DNA of 64,000 nucleotides, taken from the NCBI RefSeq assembly GCF_031624495.1, contig NZ_JAMQOP010000004.1, forward strand, positions 1 to 64,000. The letters are read 5' to 3'. This DNA is from Halogeometricum sp. S1BR25-6 (GTDB lineage Archaea > Halobacteriota > Halobacteria > Halobacteriales > Haloferacaceae). Position numbers and translations under genes: made by a program. Below the pieces are notes generated by a model. That model saw only the letters and a program-made list of their open reading frames with translations, was not told where the DNA came from and made no database searches. This document shows, one piece after another, positions 51,992-61,081 of this stretch; positions within the stretch are counted from its first letter, which is position 1; every line of letters starts with the position of its first letter.

Positions 51992-52906
51992 ATGGGACTC
52001 CTCCAGAACGTCATCTTCGGCCTCGTCACGGGGTCGTACATCGCTATCGCCGCTATCGGGTTCACGCTCATCTACGGCATCGTGAACATGATCAACTTCG
52101 CGTACGGCGAGTACCTCACTATCGGCGCGTTCGTCGGGTTGCTCACCGCGGTGACGCTCCCCTTGCCGCTCCCCGTCGCGGTGTTGGTGGCGATGGTCGG
52201 CGGCGGCGTCGCCAGTCTCGTGCTCGCGCGACTGTTCTTCACGCCCATCAACCACACCGGTCCGGTGCCGATGCTTCTCACCTCTATCGGGTTGGGTATC
52301 GCGCTCCGAAACCTCATCCGGCTCGCGGCCGGACGGAACGCCCGCTACTTCGACACGGAGACAGCGACGTTTCGACTCTCCGGCGTCCCCGACGTCCCGG
52401 TGGGGCCGTTCGACCTGCTCGGCGACTTCTTCGTCACCTCCGAGCACCTCGTCGTCGTCGGCTGTGCGGTGGCCGTCTTTTTCCTCCTCCACGGTCTCCT
52501 GACCCGGACTGACGTGGGCATCGCCATGCGGGCGATGGGCGACGACGAGGACCTCGCGCGCGTCCGCGGCGTCGACACGCAGTGGATTCGCGACAGCGTC
52601 TGGGTGCTGGCCGGCGTCCTCGCCGGACTGGCGGGCGTGCTCATCGCGATTCAGACGAACGTCAGCGCCGGGACGGGCTACAGCCACATCCTGCAGATTC
52701 TCGCGGCCGCCATCCTCGGCGGCGCCGGGAGCCCCTACGGCGCCATCGCGGGGTCGTACATCATCGGACTGGTGCTGTCGCTCTCGACGGCCTTCCTCCC
52801 CGGCGGGATGACCGAACTCTCCTCGGCGATGGCGTTTCTCATCCTCATCGTCGTCCTCCTCGTGAAGCCGAGCGGACTCGCCGCGCAGGAGGTGCGCGAG
52901 GCGTGA
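51992..52906 (+). CDS. livH: Liv-type ABC transporter permease (LivH-like)
   Basis: This permease has 304 residues and about eight membrane segments, with the LivH opening GLVTGSYIAIAAIGFTLIYG and INFAYGEYLTIGAF. The ATPase-contact loop AMGDDEDLARVRGVD is followed by LAAAILGGAGSPYGAIAGSY. It begins 3 nt after the livK stop and overlaps the next permease as GTGA. Confidence 0.93.
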   Translation: MGLLQNVIFGLVTGSYIAIAAIGFTLIYGIVNMINFAYGEYLTIGAFVGLLTAVTLPLPLPVAVLVAMVGGGVASLVLARLFFTPINHTGPVPMLLTSIGLGIALRNLIRLAAGRNARYFDTETATFRLSGVPDVPVGPFDLLGDFFVTSEHLVVVGCAVAVFFLLHGLLTRTDVGIAMRAMGDDEDLARVRGVDTQWIRDSVWVLAGVLAGLAGVLIAIQTNVSAGTGYSHILQILAAAILGGAGSPYGAIAGSYIIGLVLSLSTAFLPGGMTELSSAMAFLILIVVLLVKPSGLAAQEVREA

Positions 52907-53952
52907 GCGTCGCCGACAGACTCCCGCTCGGGGACGCCGCGGGGAACGGTGCGCTGCTCCTCGGCGGCCTCTGCGTGCTCCTCGCGGCGGTGTTCGCGTT
53001 GACGCCGCTCGTCGTCTCGCTTCCGGGGTCGCTGTACGTGTTCTTCGAGGTGGGTATCCTCTTCGCCCTCTACGGCGTATTGGTGCTCGGACTGGACCTC
53101 CAGTACGGCCACACCGGCCTCGTGAACTTCGGGCACGTCGCGTTCTTCGCCGTCGGCGCGTACGCCGTCGCGATGCTGTCCGCGCGGGACAGTTTCGCCG
53201 GCATCAGCCTCGGTCTTCCGTGGCCCGTCGCCCTCATCGGCGGTATCGTCGCCGCGGCTCTGCTCGGCGCCGCCGTCGGCGCCACCTCGATTCGGCTCCG
53301 CGACGACTTCCTCGCCGTCGCCACGCTGGCGACCGCCGAAATCGTCCACTCGCTGTTCGTCAGCTTCGAGGGCATCTTCGGCGGCAACGTCGGTATCGGG
53401 AGCATCCCCCAACCCGTCTCGGACCTCGCGGGCGACGCCGACACCGCGATGCTGGCGACCATCCTCCTGTTCGGGGGCGTGATGCTCCTCACCCTCGCGG
53501 CGGTGACGCGACTGACCGAGGCGCCCTACGGACGCGTCCTGCGGGCGATTCGGGCGGACGAACTCGTCACCCGGTCGGTCGGCAAGTCGGTGATCACCTA
53601 CAAGATGCAGTCGTTCGTGTACGGGGCCGCCCTCGCGGGGCTGGCCGGGGGGCTGTTCGCCCTCTACACGGGCGCGGTCGCGCCGGGCTACTTCACCATC
53701 CAGGTGACGGTGACGGTGTGGATCGGAATGCTGCTCGGCGGCGCGGCGAACCACCGCGGGGTGCTGGCCGGCCTCGCCGTCATCATGGGGCTGCGACTGC
53801 TCTCGCGGTTCGCACTCGGCGTGACGCCGATATCCGCCGACGCGTTCGCGTCGGTCCGCCTCGTCGTCGTCGGCCTGGTACTGGTCGCCGTCATCCGCTA
53901 CCGACCGGCGGGCATCTGGGGCGACGCCGAGGAGTTGGGGGTGGACACGTGA
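52903..53952 (+). CDS. livM: Liv-type ABC transporter permease (LivM-like)
   Basis: This permease of 349 residues starts with GTG at 52903 inside the livH stop. It shows ALYGVLVLGLDLQYGHTGLV, GHVAFFAVGAYAVAML, and the cytoplasmic loop RAIRADELVTRSVGKSV. The C-terminus YRPAGIWGDAEELG is typical of LivM. It overlaps livG by GTGA. Confidence 0.93.
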   Translation: MSVADRLPLGDAAGNGALLLGGLCVLLAAVFALTPLVVSLPGSLYVFFEVGILFALYGVLVLGLDLQYGHTGLVNFGHVAFFAVGAYAVAMLSARDSFAGISLGLPWPVALIGGIVAAALLGAAVGATSIRLRDDFLAVATLATAEIVHSLFVSFEGIFGGNVGIGSIPQPVSDLAGDADTAMLATILLFGGVMLLTLAAVTRLTEAPYGRVLRAIRADELVTRSVGKSVITYKMQSFVYGAALAGLAGGLFALYTGAVAPGYFTIQVTVTVWIGMLLGGAANHRGVLAGLAVIMGLRLLSRFALGVTPISADAFASVRLVVVGLVLVAVIRYRPAGIWGDAEELGVDT

Positions 53953-54704
53953 GCCTCCTCGCCGTCGAGAACCTCGTGAAGACGTTCGGCGGTCTCCGCG
54001 CGCTGGACGGCCTCTCCGTCTCGGTCGACCGCGGCGAACTGGTCGGCGTGATGGGACCGAACGGCGCCGGCAAGTCCACGTTCTTCAACTGCGTCAGCGG
54101 CGTCGTGAGTCCCGACGGGGGTCGCGTCCTGCTCGACGGCGCGGACGTGACCGGCGACTCGCCGGAGTCGCTGGCCCGAACCGGCATGGTCCGGACGTTC
54201 CAGCACACGAGAGAGTTAGAGACGATGACCGTCCGCGACAACGTGCGTCTGGCGGCGTCGGACCAACCCGGCGAGCGCACGCTCCCCGCGCTCTTTCGAA
54301 CGGAGTCGATGCGCGACCGAGAGCAGGAGGTCCGCGAGCGCGCCGACGGACTCGTCGAGACGTTCGAACTCGACCACCTCGCCGACGAGTACAGCGGGAG
54401 CCTCTCCGGCGGGCAGCGCAAACTGCTCGAACTCGCCCGCGTGCTGATGTTGGACCCGAATCTGCTCCTCTTGGACGAACCGTTCGCGGGCGTCAATCCG
54501 ACGCTCACGCGGGAGATAGCCGGGCGCATCCGCGCGCTCAACGACGAGGGAATGACCGTCGTCGTCATCGAGCACGAACTGGAGACGCTGACCGAACTGG
54601 TCGACCGACTGGTCGTCCTCCAGCAGGGGTCGCTGCTCGTCGAGGGCGACCCGGAGACCGTCCTGTCGGACGAACGCGTCATCGAGGCCTACTTGGGAGA
54701 ATGA
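53949..54704 (+). CDS. livG: Liv-type ABC transporter ATP-binding protein (LivG-like)
   Basis: This 251-residue ATPase starts with GTG at 53949. It has Walker A GPNGAGKSTFFNCVSG, the LivG element RTGMVRTFQHTRELETM, a signature SGSLSGGQRKLLELA, Walker B LLLLDEPFAGVNPTL and switch His VVVIEHELETL. Its stop overlaps the ATG of a 19-codon mini-ORF that ends exactly in the livF start. Confidence 0.93.
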   Translation: MSLLAVENLVKTFGGLRALDGLSVSVDRGELVGVMGPNGAGKSTFFNCVSGVVSPDGGRVLLDGADVTGDSPESLARTGMVRTFQHTRELETMTVRDNVRLAASDQPGERTLPALFRTESMRDREQEVRERADGLVETFELDHLADEYSGSLSGGQRKLLELARVLMLDPNLLLLDEPFAGVNPTLTREIAGRIRALNDEGMTVVVIEHELETLTELVDRLVVLQQGSLLVEGDPETVLSDERVIEAYLGE

Positions 54705-54760
54705 CCGTGATACGAACACTACACCACGGCGAACGCGGACACTCGGAGGCGAGCGCGTGA
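54701..54760 (+). CDS. 19-codon mini-ORF bridging livG and livF
   Basis: The ATG at 54701 overlaps the livG stop (ATGA). The TGA at 54758-54760 overlaps the livF GTG start (GTGA). The peptide begins MTVIRTLHHGERG. The frame differs from both neighbours. It may carry ribosomes across the gap for translational coupling rather than make a functional peptide. It may also be chance. Confidence 0.3.
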   Translation: MTVIRTLHHGERGHSEASA

Positions 54761-55461
54761 GCCTCCTGAACGTCTCCGCGCTGGACGCCGGCTACGGCGA
54801 CCTGCGGGTGCTCTCGAACGTCGACCTGCACGTCGACCCCGGCGAGTACGTCGCCATCGTCGGCCCGAACGGCGCGGGTAAGTCGACGGCGATGAAGGCC
54901 GTCTTCGGCCTCGCCGACAGGCAGGGCGGCGCCATCACCTTCGACGGGACGGACATCACGGACCACCCGCCGGAGTCCGTCATCCGCGAGGGGCTGAGCT
55001 ACGTTCCGCAGGTGGACAACGTGTTCCCCTCGCTGACCGTCGCGGAGAACCTGCGGCTCGGGGCGTACATTCTCGACGAGCAACCCGAGGCGCGCCGCGA
55101 GGCCGTCTTCGAGCGCTTCCCCGTCCTCCGGGACAAACTCGACGCCAACGCGGGGACGCTCTCGGGCGGCCAACAGCAGATGCTCGCGATGGGGTGTGCG
55201 CTGATGCTCGACCCGGACCTGCTCCTGTTGGACGAACCGTCCGCCGGCCTCTCGCCGGACCTCGTCACCGAGATGTTCGACCGCGTCGACGCCGTCAACG
55301 AGGCCGGAACCGCCGTCCTCATGGTCGAACAGAACGCCAAGGAGGCGCTCAGACGCTGCGACCGCGGCTACGTCCTCGCCAACGGCGAGAACCGCTACGA
55401 GGGGTCGGGCGACGACTTACTCGACGACGAGGAGGTGCGCCGGCAGTTCCTCGGCGGGTGA
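54757..55461 (+). CDS. livF: Liv-type ABC transporter ATP-binding protein (LivF-like)
   Basis: This ATPase has 234 residues with Walker A GPNGAGKSTAMKAV, signature GTLSGGQQQMLAMG, Walker B LLLLDEPSAGLSPDLV and LMVEQNAKEAL at the switch region. It starts with GTG 54757. It is the last gene of the second Liv operon and converges on the CNNM-type pseudogene. Confidence 0.93.
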   Translation: MSLLNVSALDAGYGDLRVLSNVDLHVDPGEYVAIVGPNGAGKSTAMKAVFGLADRQGGAITFDGTDITDHPPESVIREGLSYVPQVDNVFPSLTVAENLRLGAYILDEQPEARREAVFERFPVLRDKLDANAGTLSGGQQQMLAMGCALMLDPDLLLLDEPSAGLSPDLVTEMFDRVDAVNEAGTAVLMVEQNAKEALRRCDRGYVLANGENRYEGSGDDLLDDEEVRRQFLGG

Positions 55462-55509
55462 GCCGCGAGCGAGTACCGCTCGGCTCCGTCGGGGACCTTC
55501 CGGTCGGAA

Positions 55510-56610
55510 CTACGACTCGGCTTCTCGGTCCTGTGGGTCCTCCAACTGACCCGTGATGGCCTCGAACGCGTCCGTCGCGGTGATGAGACCGACCGTCCGC
55601 CCGTCTTCGACGACGACGGCCAGTTCTTGGTCGGTCTCTTGGAACTCGTCGATCAGGTCGCTGATAGGGAGGTCCGGCGCGACGGTCAGCGCGGGCGAGG
55701 AGATATCGGCGAAGTCGGCGTCTCCCGATTCGAGGTCGTCCTGCGAGCGGACGAACGCCGGGAGGTAGACCACGCCGACGACGTCGTCGAGGCTCGCCCC
55801 GACGAGCGGGAAACGGGTCAGCGGGCTCGACCGGATTGTCTCGACGTTCTCGGCGACTGACCGCTCGGTCGACAGCGGGACGATGTCCTCGCGGTCGACC
55901 ATGACGTCGGATGTCTGGATTCGGTCGATGGCGATGGCGTTGATGATCTCCTCGCGTCGCTCCTCGGAAACGTCGAGGTTCCCGAGAACGCTGCCCATCT
56001 GGTTCATGAGTTCGCCCCGCGAAGTCGCCTCTACGTCCCCGTCTTCGCGTTCCTCTTCGGCCCACGACCGGGTCATCTCGATGCCGAACGCCGAGAGGAT
56101 GGCCTTCGCCATCCAGTCGGCCAGCCGGATGACCGGCGAGAAGATGCGCGTCCACCAGTAGAGAATGGGAGCGCCGTACTTCGCGATCTGTTTGGACCGC
56201 TCGATGCCGAGGTACGTCGGCGCCTGTTCGCCCACCGTCAGGTGGAGGAGGTTGATGATGGCGAGCGCCGTCAGCGCCGCGAGCGCGGTGTGACCGCCGC
56301 TACCCGGTCCGAGCAGTCCCCCGATTCCCAGCGCCGCGAGCACCGGGTCGAGTAACGCCGCGAGCGCGGGTTCGGCGACGACGCCGAGCCCGACGCTGCA
56401 GATGGTAATACCGAGCTGACAGCCGGAGAGAAATATCTCCAGTCGTTCTGTCATCTCCTAGGCGCGCTCGAGCCCCCGGGAGCCCTGGAACTCCGCCTCG
56501 TCGAACTGCCGAACGCGGGTCATGGCGAATTCGACCGTGACGAAGTACCCGTTGCCCAACAGGAGTGCCAGGCCGGCAACTAACTGTCCGATTGTCGCGA
56601 CCGTAGCCAT
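55510..56610 (-). pseudogene. CNNM/hemolysin-type membrane protein (DUF21 plus CBS pair) interrupted by an in-frame TAG
   Basis: The gene starts at ATG 56610 (MATVATIGQLVAGLALLLG). It encodes the DUF21 transmembrane domain with FVTVEFAMTRVRQF, then GITICSVGLGVVAEPAL and HLTVGEQAPTYLGIE. A CBS-domain pair follows (TSDVMVDREDIVPL, DDVVGVVYL, ELAVVVEDGRTVGLIT). At 56458-56460 the frame reads TAG between GLERA and EMTERLEIFL, where relatives usually have Trp (TGG). The rest of the frame is intact. One base substitution would therefore split a protein of about 366 residues into a 50-residue fragment and a large remainder that has a Met two codons later. Family members transport divalent cations. 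Confidence 0.75.
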
Positions 56611-56820
56611 TCTCTTTTCTCCAAACCGCCACCGATGGGTAAATATTGTTGCCGCCGAGCCGGTGTTCGAGTACAAATCACACGACGGCGAGGCGGGAAA
56701 TTCGCGCGGATTCGAGCAGAGCGAGGGGGTGCGAGGCGAACCGGGACAGGCAGATAACCCCCTCGCACGGCACGGTACAAACGACCGTCGGATAGTTCTA
56801 CTCGCCGACTCTCGGGTCCG

Positions 56821-57975
56821 TCAGTACACCCGTTCGGTCGCGATGTCGGCGCCCTCGACGAGTGCTTCCAGTTTCGCCCACGCTATCTCGGGGTCGACCA
56901 TCCCGATGCCGGCCTGCGTGCCGAACCCGCAGTCCGGCGCGGCCACGAGCGGCGTTCCGTCGTCGACGGCGTCGGCGACTCGCTCCAAGCGGTCCGCGAT
57001 GGTCTCCGGATGGTCGATGATGTTCGTCTTCACGTCGACGACGCCCGGGATGAGCGTCCACCCGTCCGGGACTGGATGCTCGGCGAACGCGCGGTACTCG
57101 TGCTGGTGGCGGTGGTTGGCTTGCTCGACGCTGAGTCCGCTGATGTCGGCCTCGTATATCTCCGGGAGCATCTCGACCAAGTCGGTGTCGAGGTGGCCGG
57201 GACCCTCGTAGCTCCCCCAGCAGGTGTGGAGGCGGACCTGCTCTTCGGGGACGCCCGACAGCGCCTCGTTGAGCGCCTCGACGTGAAGGCGCGTGGCGCC
57301 CTTGATGTCTTCGAGGGATTCGTCGGCGTACGCCGCCGTCTGGCCGATAGTGAGGAGTTCGGGGGCGTCTATCTGAAGGGTCATCCCGGTGTCGGCGACG
57401 AGTTCGTACTCCTCGGCCATCGCGTCGGCGACGGCGAAGAGGAACTCCTCGTAGGAGTCGTAGTAGTCGTTGACGTGGGTGGCGGTGACGACGCTGGGGG
57501 ACGCCGACGTGACGAACGTGTCCTCGAAGTCGGCCCCGACGGCGTCGAGGGCGTCGTCGAACGCTACGAGTTCGGCCTCGGCGTCGTCGTGGCCCGTGTA
57601 CTCGACGGCGTCGGCCACGACGGGGTGCATCGAGAGGTCTATGACGTCCGTTTTGAACGTCTCCTCGGCGTAGTCGGGGAACTCCTGCAGGTCCGCCCAG
57701 AGTTCCTGTTCGCGTTTGCCCTCGATGCCGCTGAGTCGGTCCTCGACGTACCAGTTGAACGAGACGCGGGACTGCTCGCCGTTGTTGGCGACGTCGATGC
57801 CGACGTCGGCCTGTCGCTCGACGACGCGGCGCGTGGCGTCCGCGACGGTTTCGTCCCACTCGTCGGCGTCGACGTCCTCGTCGTCCTGTCGCTTCTTCAG
57901 GAGGTCGAGCAGTTCCGGCGGGCGCGGGAGGCTTCCGATGTGCGTCGTGCGGATGCGGTCGTCGTTCGCTGTCAT
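56821..57975 (-). CDS. Cobalamin-independent methionine synthase family protein (MetE C-terminal domain-like)
   Basis: This single-domain protein of 384 residues resembles the catalytic half of MetE. It opens with RTTHIGSLPRPPELLDLL. Zinc-ligand candidates are VRLHTCWGSYEGPGH (His and Cys) and VAAPDCGFGTQAGIG (Cys). Archaeal homologues may use methylcobalamin or other methyl donors to methylate homocysteine, and some relatives handle other thiols. Start is ATG 57975 (MTANDDRIRTTH). The gene stands alone. Confidence 0.88.
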   Translation of the reverse strand: MTANDDRIRTTHIGSLPRPPELLDLLKKRQDDEDVDADEWDETVADATRRVVERQADVGIDVANNGEQSRVSFNWYVEDRLSGIEGKREQELWADLQEFPDYAEETFKTDVIDLSMHPVVADAVEYTGHDDAEAELVAFDDALDAVGADFEDTFVTSASPSVVTATHVNDYYDSYEEFLFAVADAMAEEYELVADTGMTLQIDAPELLTIGQTAAYADESLEDIKGATRLHVEALNEALSGVPEEQVRLHTCWGSYEGPGHLDTDLVEMLPEIYEADISGLSVEQANHRHQHEYRAFAEHPVPDGWTLIPGVVDVKTNIIDHPETIADRLERVADAVDDGTPLVAAPDCGFGTQAGIGMVDPEIAWAKLEALVEGADIATERVY

Positions 57976-58305
57976 TGAGTACTCGTCTCGGTAATAGTTA
58001 GATCGGACAATATAACCTGTGGTATTGGAGCGCCGGTCGGTCGGCGGAGCGGAGGTGACCTGAGCGACGCTTCGATTCGAACATCGGACGTTAATTTCGG
58101 AGTAGACAAATCCAAGCAGGTGGAGACAGATATGTAGTTTGTAGACATACGTTTCTATATTCCTCTGTACTCGGCTTTATACGAGAAAGGCAGCTTAGCA
58201 CGTACAGATGCTCGCTACTAGAACCTAATAACGTGTCAGAAGACTTCAAAATCAAAATTTGGACTTATATTCGAGCAACCGAACCCCACTCTCGCTTTCG
58301 TGTCT
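57976..58305. other. AT-rich non-coding gap next to the truncated ABC transporter gene
   Basis: No gene was found. From about 58080 to 58270 the DNA is clearly AT-rich (for example GACTTCAAAATCAAAATTTG). The right edge coincides with the abrupt end of the ABC exporter reading frame near 58320, so this may be a recombination or insertion junction. No terminal inverted repeat or transposase was recognised. Confidence 0.5.
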
Positions 58306-59627
58306 CTACGGTTCGATTCGACGGTCTATCTCGATACTCCCGCCGTTCACCTCGTACATCCGAGGAAGAAGCTGCAACACCGTCGATTTCCCCGCGCCGG
58401 TGGGTCCGACGAGCGCGACCGTTTCGCCGCGGTCGACCGCGAAACTGATTCCGTCGAGTACCGAGGCTCCGGACGCGTCGTACGAGAACGTCACGTCGTC
58501 GTACTCCACGCGGCCCGCCCGCCCCTCGGAGTCGACGGCGTCCGGAGCGTCGCGAATCCGTTCGGGCATATCTTGGAGCCCCACCGCTCGCTTCCCGGAC
58601 GCTCGCGCGTTCTCGTACTGCTCGATGACGAACGCGATCTGCTTGAGCGGACCCGTGAACCGCTGACTCATGAACAGGAACGTGACGAGCGCTCCGACGG
58701 TGAGCGTCCCCGAGAGCAGCGGCGGCGGTCCGACGACGACCCAGTATCCGCCGACGAGGAACGTCACGCCGAAGGAGGCGTTCGTGATGAAACTGCTTCC
58801 GGGGTGGTAGACGGTCGCGAGTTTAATTCGGTCCCAGTTGGTCTCGAAGTAGGCGTAGGAGGCGTCGGAGACGCGCGCCGACTCGTACGGTTCGGTCGTC
58901 ATGCTCTTGATGAGGTGTATCCCTCCGAGGTTGTTCTTGAGGCGCGTGTTCAGCGTACCGACGGCGACCCGGATGTCGTCGTAGATGGGTTCGACCCGGC
59001 GCATGAACACGCGGTGAGCGCCACGAGCAGCGGTACCGCGAGCAGCGTGATGATCGCCAACTGCCAGTTGAGATAGAGGAGAAAGCCGGTGATGCCGATG
59101 ATGACCGTGACGATTCGCACCGCCCTCGTGAGCGCGTCGTCGAAGAACCGCTCGAAGTTGGAGATGTCGTTGTTGAGGACGCTCATCAGTTCTCCCTTCT
59201 GTTGGTGGTCGAAGAACTGCATCCCCATCCGCTGGAGTTTGTCGTACGTGTTCGTCCGGACCGTGTGCATGAGGTGGTGGCTGTAGTAGTCGACCGTGAG
59301 CATCCGAACGGTCGAGAGGGCGGCGGCGACGACGAACGACCCGCTGGTGAGTCCGAACGAGAGCCACAGTTGTGATACCCGCGCCGTCGGAATCCACGCG
59401 TCCGGAACGAGCGGAAGTCGGTACCCTGTCTGCTGGTTGAACACGGCGTTGATGGCGACTCCCAGGACGAACGACGGAACGAGAGAGGCCAACCGTTCGA
59501 ACAACCCCGCGACCAGACCGACGACGAACCACGGCAGCCGCCCTCTCCCGAATGCGGAGAAGAGTCGCCACAGCGGGCGTTCGACGCCGTTTCGGTACCA
59601 CTCGAACGTGTGACGCTCTTCGGACAT
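58306..59627 (-). pseudogene. ABC exporter (membrane-ATPase fusion), frameshifted and truncated in the ATPase domain
   Basis: The gene starts at ATG 59627 (MSEERHTFEWYRNGVERP). It encodes a type IV ABC exporter membrane domain with MQFFDHQQKGELMSVLNND and NWQLAIITLLAVPLLVALT. Near 59010-59013 the frame is lost; one extra base restores VFMRRVEPIYDDIRVA. The second half continues through FLFMSQRFTGPLKQIAFV to the ATPase Walker A GPTGAGKSTVLQLLP. It then stops after NGGSIEID, so the Q loop, signature, Walker B and switch His are absent. The product cannot be an active exporter. Confidence 0.8.
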
Positions 59628-59757
59628 CTGCCCTGTCGATGAGACAAACAGATAAAGTAGTTGTCTTCTCGGCGTCTTCACCCGCTTTCGACTACGAAAT
59701 ACACCGGTCTGAGGCCGCTTTCGGGCGTACTTCCTCATCGAAGCGAGTGCCGACGGT

Positions 59758-60558
59758 CTACAGCGCCGCGTACCCGCCGTCGGCGTAGAGAAGGTGTCCC
59801 GTGACGTACGACGCGTCTTCGCTGGCGAGGAACAGATAGTTCCCGGCGATCTCTTCGGGGTCGGCCGACCGTCCCATCGGAATGTCCTTCCGGAGTTTCT
59901 GCCACCCGGATTCGGGGGGTTCCGACCGGTTCGAATGCGAGGACCCGATTCGCGTGTCGATGCTTCCCGGCGCGACGGCGTTGACCCGGACGCCGCTCTG
60001 CGCCAGTTCGAGCGCGGCGACCCGAGTGAGCATCATCACCGCGCCCTTGGTCGCGTCGTACGCCGCGTGGTTCGCCTGTCCGAACTCCGAACTGATCGAC
60101 GCGGTGTTGAGTATCGTCCCCTCCGCGCCCCGGTCCAGCATGTCCTGTGCGGCCGCCCGCGTCCCCACGAGCACGCTTCGAACGTTGACCCCGTACAGTT
60201 CGTCGAGGGTCTCGCTCTCCGTCTGAAGAAGCGGTGCACCCCGGAAGATGCCCGCGTTGTTGACCATCACGTCCACGCCGCCGAACTCGCGGGCGGCCTC
60301 GACGACCGATTCGAGTTGTCGGGGGTCGGAGACGTCGGTCTCGACGAACGACGCCGTCCCGCCGTCCTGACGGATTCGAGCGTGCGTCGGCGCCCGTTCG
60401 TCCTCGCCGCTCGCCGCTTTGGGGGCCTCTCTGACGTCCGCGACGACGACGTTCGCCCCGGCGCCGCCGAACCGCCGTGCGACCGCCCGTCCGATTCCCG
60501 AACTGCCGCCGGTAACGACGACGGTTTCGCCGTCGAACGAGTAGTTCGCTCTGCCCAT
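59758..60558 (-). CDS. SDR family NAD(P)-dependent oxidoreductase
   Basis: This classical short-chain dehydrogenase has 266 residues with cofactor motif VTGGSSGIGRAVA, NNAGIFRG, a catalytic Ser in LNTASISSEFG and Tyr-x3-Lys in YDATKGAVMML. VRVNAVAPGSIDTRIG and HLLYADGGYAAL complete the pattern. Asp in VVVADVREAP after beta 2 suggests NAD preference. Start ATG 60558 (MGRANYSFDG) avoids a Leu-rich extension. The substrate is unknown, and there is no operon partner because the upstream exporter gene ends its own unit. Confidence 0.9.
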   Translation of the reverse strand: MGRANYSFDGETVVVTGGSSGIGRAVARRFGGAGANVVVADVREAPKAASGEDERAPTHARIRQDGGTASFVETDVSDPRQLESVVEAAREFGGVDVMVNNAGIFRGAPLLQTESETLDELYGVNVRSVLVGTRAAAQDMLDRGAEGTILNTASISSEFGQANHAAYDATKGAVMMLTRVAALELAQSGVRVNAVAPGSIDTRIGSSHSNRSEPPESGWQKLRKDIPMGRSADPEEIAGNYLFLASEDASYVTGHLLYADGGYAAL

Positions 60559-61081
60559 AGGGTCTCTGAGCGCGAGTAGCACTTGTATGTACTGCACAGC
60601 CATCTCCGACATTCCGCTCCGTCGCGGGTCGGCCGGCGTTAGTGCAGATTGCCGGAATGGAGACCGTCCGGTGACTCCGGACCGCGTGAACCGGACGCCG
60701 GAATCGGCAACCCGCCGTTACAGCAGTACGCGTGTAACACTCGTGAACTCCTCTCGATTACAGCTCGGACGCGACCGCCACCATCCGACGACGTCGGACC
60801 GTCGAACTCGAAGGATGTCGGATTCCCAGCCGGCTACACGGGACCGGCCGGAGGATTCCACCCGGTGCCGAGTCGCCGTCTGGGCGTAGCAGCCTCCGCC
60901 CTCTTCCCGGTATCGAACGGCGCACTCGACCGAGCGCGCGTTCGGTCCTTCTCTCTCCGAATCGCCGGAAAGCGCATCTGAATACCGGGAAACGGGTGCC
61001 GAACTCCCCGAACTTGCCTCTGTTCCTCCGTTCTCTCCCCTTCGTACCTCCTCGCTCGACCCTGCGACGGCGCTCACCCGG
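60559..61081. other. Non-coding gap
   Basis: About 520 nt lie between the MFS and SDR genes. Several frames are open on both strands, but their products are Arg/Ser-rich and lack hydrophobic cores, so none is called. CCGGA/TCCGG motifs recur around 60650-60720 but form no clear repeat array. Confidence 0.5.

Noticed and set aside
50615-52687. Long minus-strand open frame across the second livK and livH genes
   Set aside because: It is a mirror of the third-position GC bias of the Liv genes. The plus-strand products have signal peptide and membrane motifs.
56458-56460. TAG in the CNNM gene as a recoded sense codon (pyrrolysine-type readthrough)
   Set aside because: Nothing else in the window suggests amber recoding, many genes here end with TAG, and a single TGG-to-TAG change is simpler.
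58080-58300. AT-rich stretch beside the truncated ABC exporter as an insertion sequence
   Set aside because: No transposase fragment, terminal inverted repeat or target-site duplication could be recognised.
60559-61081. Several overlapping open frames between the MFS and SDR genes
   Set aside because: The products are Arg/Ser-rich, mutually overlapping on both strands and resemble no protein family I know.
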